Assembly: GCA_964352625.1 (NCBI GenBank)
Contig: CAYGSD010000002.1
Span: 186,001-250,000 of the forward strand
Length of the DNA: 64,000 nt
Direction: 5' to 3'
Origin: JAAEPI01 sp964352625
GTDB taxonomy: Bacteria > Bacteroidota > Bacteroidia > Cytophagales > Cyclobacteriaceae
In this document: piece by piece, positions 63,355 to 64,000 of the stretch
How positions within the stretch are numbered: position 1 is the first letter of the stretch
How the letters are laid out: every line of letters begins with the position of its first letter
Notes under the pieces: generated by a model
The model's database searches: none
What the model was told of the DNA's origin: nothing
The model's input: the letters and a program-made list of their open reading frames with translations, nothing else
Position numbers and translations under genes: made by a program

Positions 63355-64000
63355 ATCCATCACAGAATCTGATTCAAATTATGAGGACTTGGAGAAAAAA
63401 TCCTCTGGTGAACTACTCAGGATAATTAATGAGGAAGATAAGAAGGTAGCAATTGCCATAGAGCACGCCATTCCTCAAATAGAAGTACTTGTGGAGCGAA
63501 TTATTCCTCGAATGAAAAAGGGAGGGAGGCTTTTCTACATAGGGGCGGGCACCAGTGGCAGACTGGGCATTTTGGATGCCTCCGAATGCCCACCAACGTA
63601 TGGCGTACCACACGACTGGGTAATAGGGTTGATCGCGGGTGGAGACAGTGCCATTCGAAAAGCGGTGGAGTTTGCAGAAGATGACTCTGAAGGCGCTTGG
63701 AAGGATTTGTCAGCCTATTCGCCAAATGAAAATGACACAGTGGTTGGCATTGCCGCTTCGGGTCGGACGCCCTACGTGATAGGTGGGGTAACTCAGGCAA
63801 GAAAAGCCGGACTTCTGACCGGTTGTATAACCAATAATGAAGGAAGCCAATTGGCGAAGCAAGTTGAATGCCCTATAGAAGTGCCAGTGGGGCCGGAGGT
63901 GGTCACGGGCAGTACCCGCATGAAGTCAGGCACTGCCCAAAAGCTAGTTCTCAACATGATTTCAACAGCGGTGATGATCGGTCTTGGACGAGTCAAAGGA
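63347..64000 (+). CDS. murQ: N-acetylmuramic acid 6-phosphate etherase MurQ (cut by window end)
   Basis: A 218-codon 5' fragment. GELLRIINEEDKKVA, YIGAGTSGRLGILDASE, and EVVTGSTRMKSGTAQKL are MurQ blocks. It cleaves the lactyl ether of MurNAc-6-phosphate during wall recycling. The frame continues beyond base 64000. Confidence 0.94.
   Translation, partial: MSKSITESDSNYEDLEKKSSGELLRIINEEDKKVAIAIEHAIPQIEVLVERIIPRMKKGGRLFYIGAGTSGRLGILDASECPPTYGVPHDWVIGLIAGGDSAIRKAVEFAEDDSEGAWKDLSAYSPNENDTVVGIAASGRTPYVIGGVTQARKAGLLTGCITNNEGSQLAKQVECPIEVPVGPEVVTGSTRMKSGTAQKLVLNMISTAVMIGLGRVKG

Noticed and set aside
1..64000. tRNA, rRNA or riboswitches
   Set aside because: I saw no cloverleaf, rRNA segment or known riboswitch core on either strand, although short RNAs could be missed by eye.

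Overview
The window looks like the chromosome of a Bacteroidota bacterium, probably a marine member of the Cytophagales. This is inferred from gene families and order, not from rRNA. Typical markers are a complete dcw cluster with mraY-(small protein)-murD spacing, DUF3822 next to coaD, a lipoprotein of the DUF4296 type, a bacterial GH3-family protein, a BatA/DUF58 group and a fused thrA.

Layout. Bases 1-15175 hold a tightly overlapping dcw operon on the + strand: rsmH (its first base lies at or just before the window edge), ftsL, ftsI, murE, mraY, an unrecognised small gene, murD, ftsW, murG, murC, ftsQ, ftsA, ftsZ. It makes the lipid-linked peptidoglycan precursors and the division ring, and ends in a hairpin terminator.

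Bases about 15640-40681 are the most interesting part: an integron-like gene-cassette array on the - strand. Seven intact attC-like sites (111-235 bp class) and one truncated site separate eight cassettes. Every intact site has the same plan: a YAAC/GTTR end box, an unpaired spacer of 5 nt on one side and 4 nt on the other, then a 16-20 bp imperfect stem. The stem differences are almost all G-T wobbles on the + strand, so that strand folds best; it would be the recombinogenic bottom strand of a leftward-reading array. A tyrosine recombinase (39812-40681) sits at the proximal end, but it lacks the insertion typical of IntI and its 3' end, not its 5' end, faces the array. Reading leftward the cassettes carry: (1) a GHKL/MORC-like ATPase, DNA methyltransferase and nuclease-like system with a DNA-glycosylase-family protein; (2) a restriction-modification system with two methyltransferases, an HNH endonuclease and two HTH regulators; (3) a convergent AAA-ATPase/subtilase pair resembling IetAS; (4) a RecD-like helicase fused to a PD-(D/E)XK-type nuclease; (5) a matrixin-like lipoprotein; (6) another lipoprotein; (7) a small membrane protein; (8) a HigBA-type toxin-antitoxin pair whose toxin is frameshifted. 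An IS3-type transposase remnant has destroyed the distal end. The array is thus mostly a store of anti-phage functions parked between ftsZ and ssb.

Bases 40714-43416 hold two paralogous zinc-ribbon genes, each preceded by 10-bp-phased CGTTTRTA repeats, an ssb gene between them, and a secreted caspase-like protein. Bases 43556-48215 are the threonine operon thrABC. Bases 48223-59390 are mostly - strand housekeeping and small genes (DUF1059, coaD, DUF3822, NUDIX, YggS, DUF58/BatA), with a frameshifted acetyltransferase-nitrilase fusion. Bases 59427-64000 on the + strand hold a DUF4296-type lipoprotein, mutS2, a cytochrome b5-like gene, an N-acetylglucosamine kinase-like gene and murQ, cut by the window end; the last two suggest cell-wall sugar recycling.
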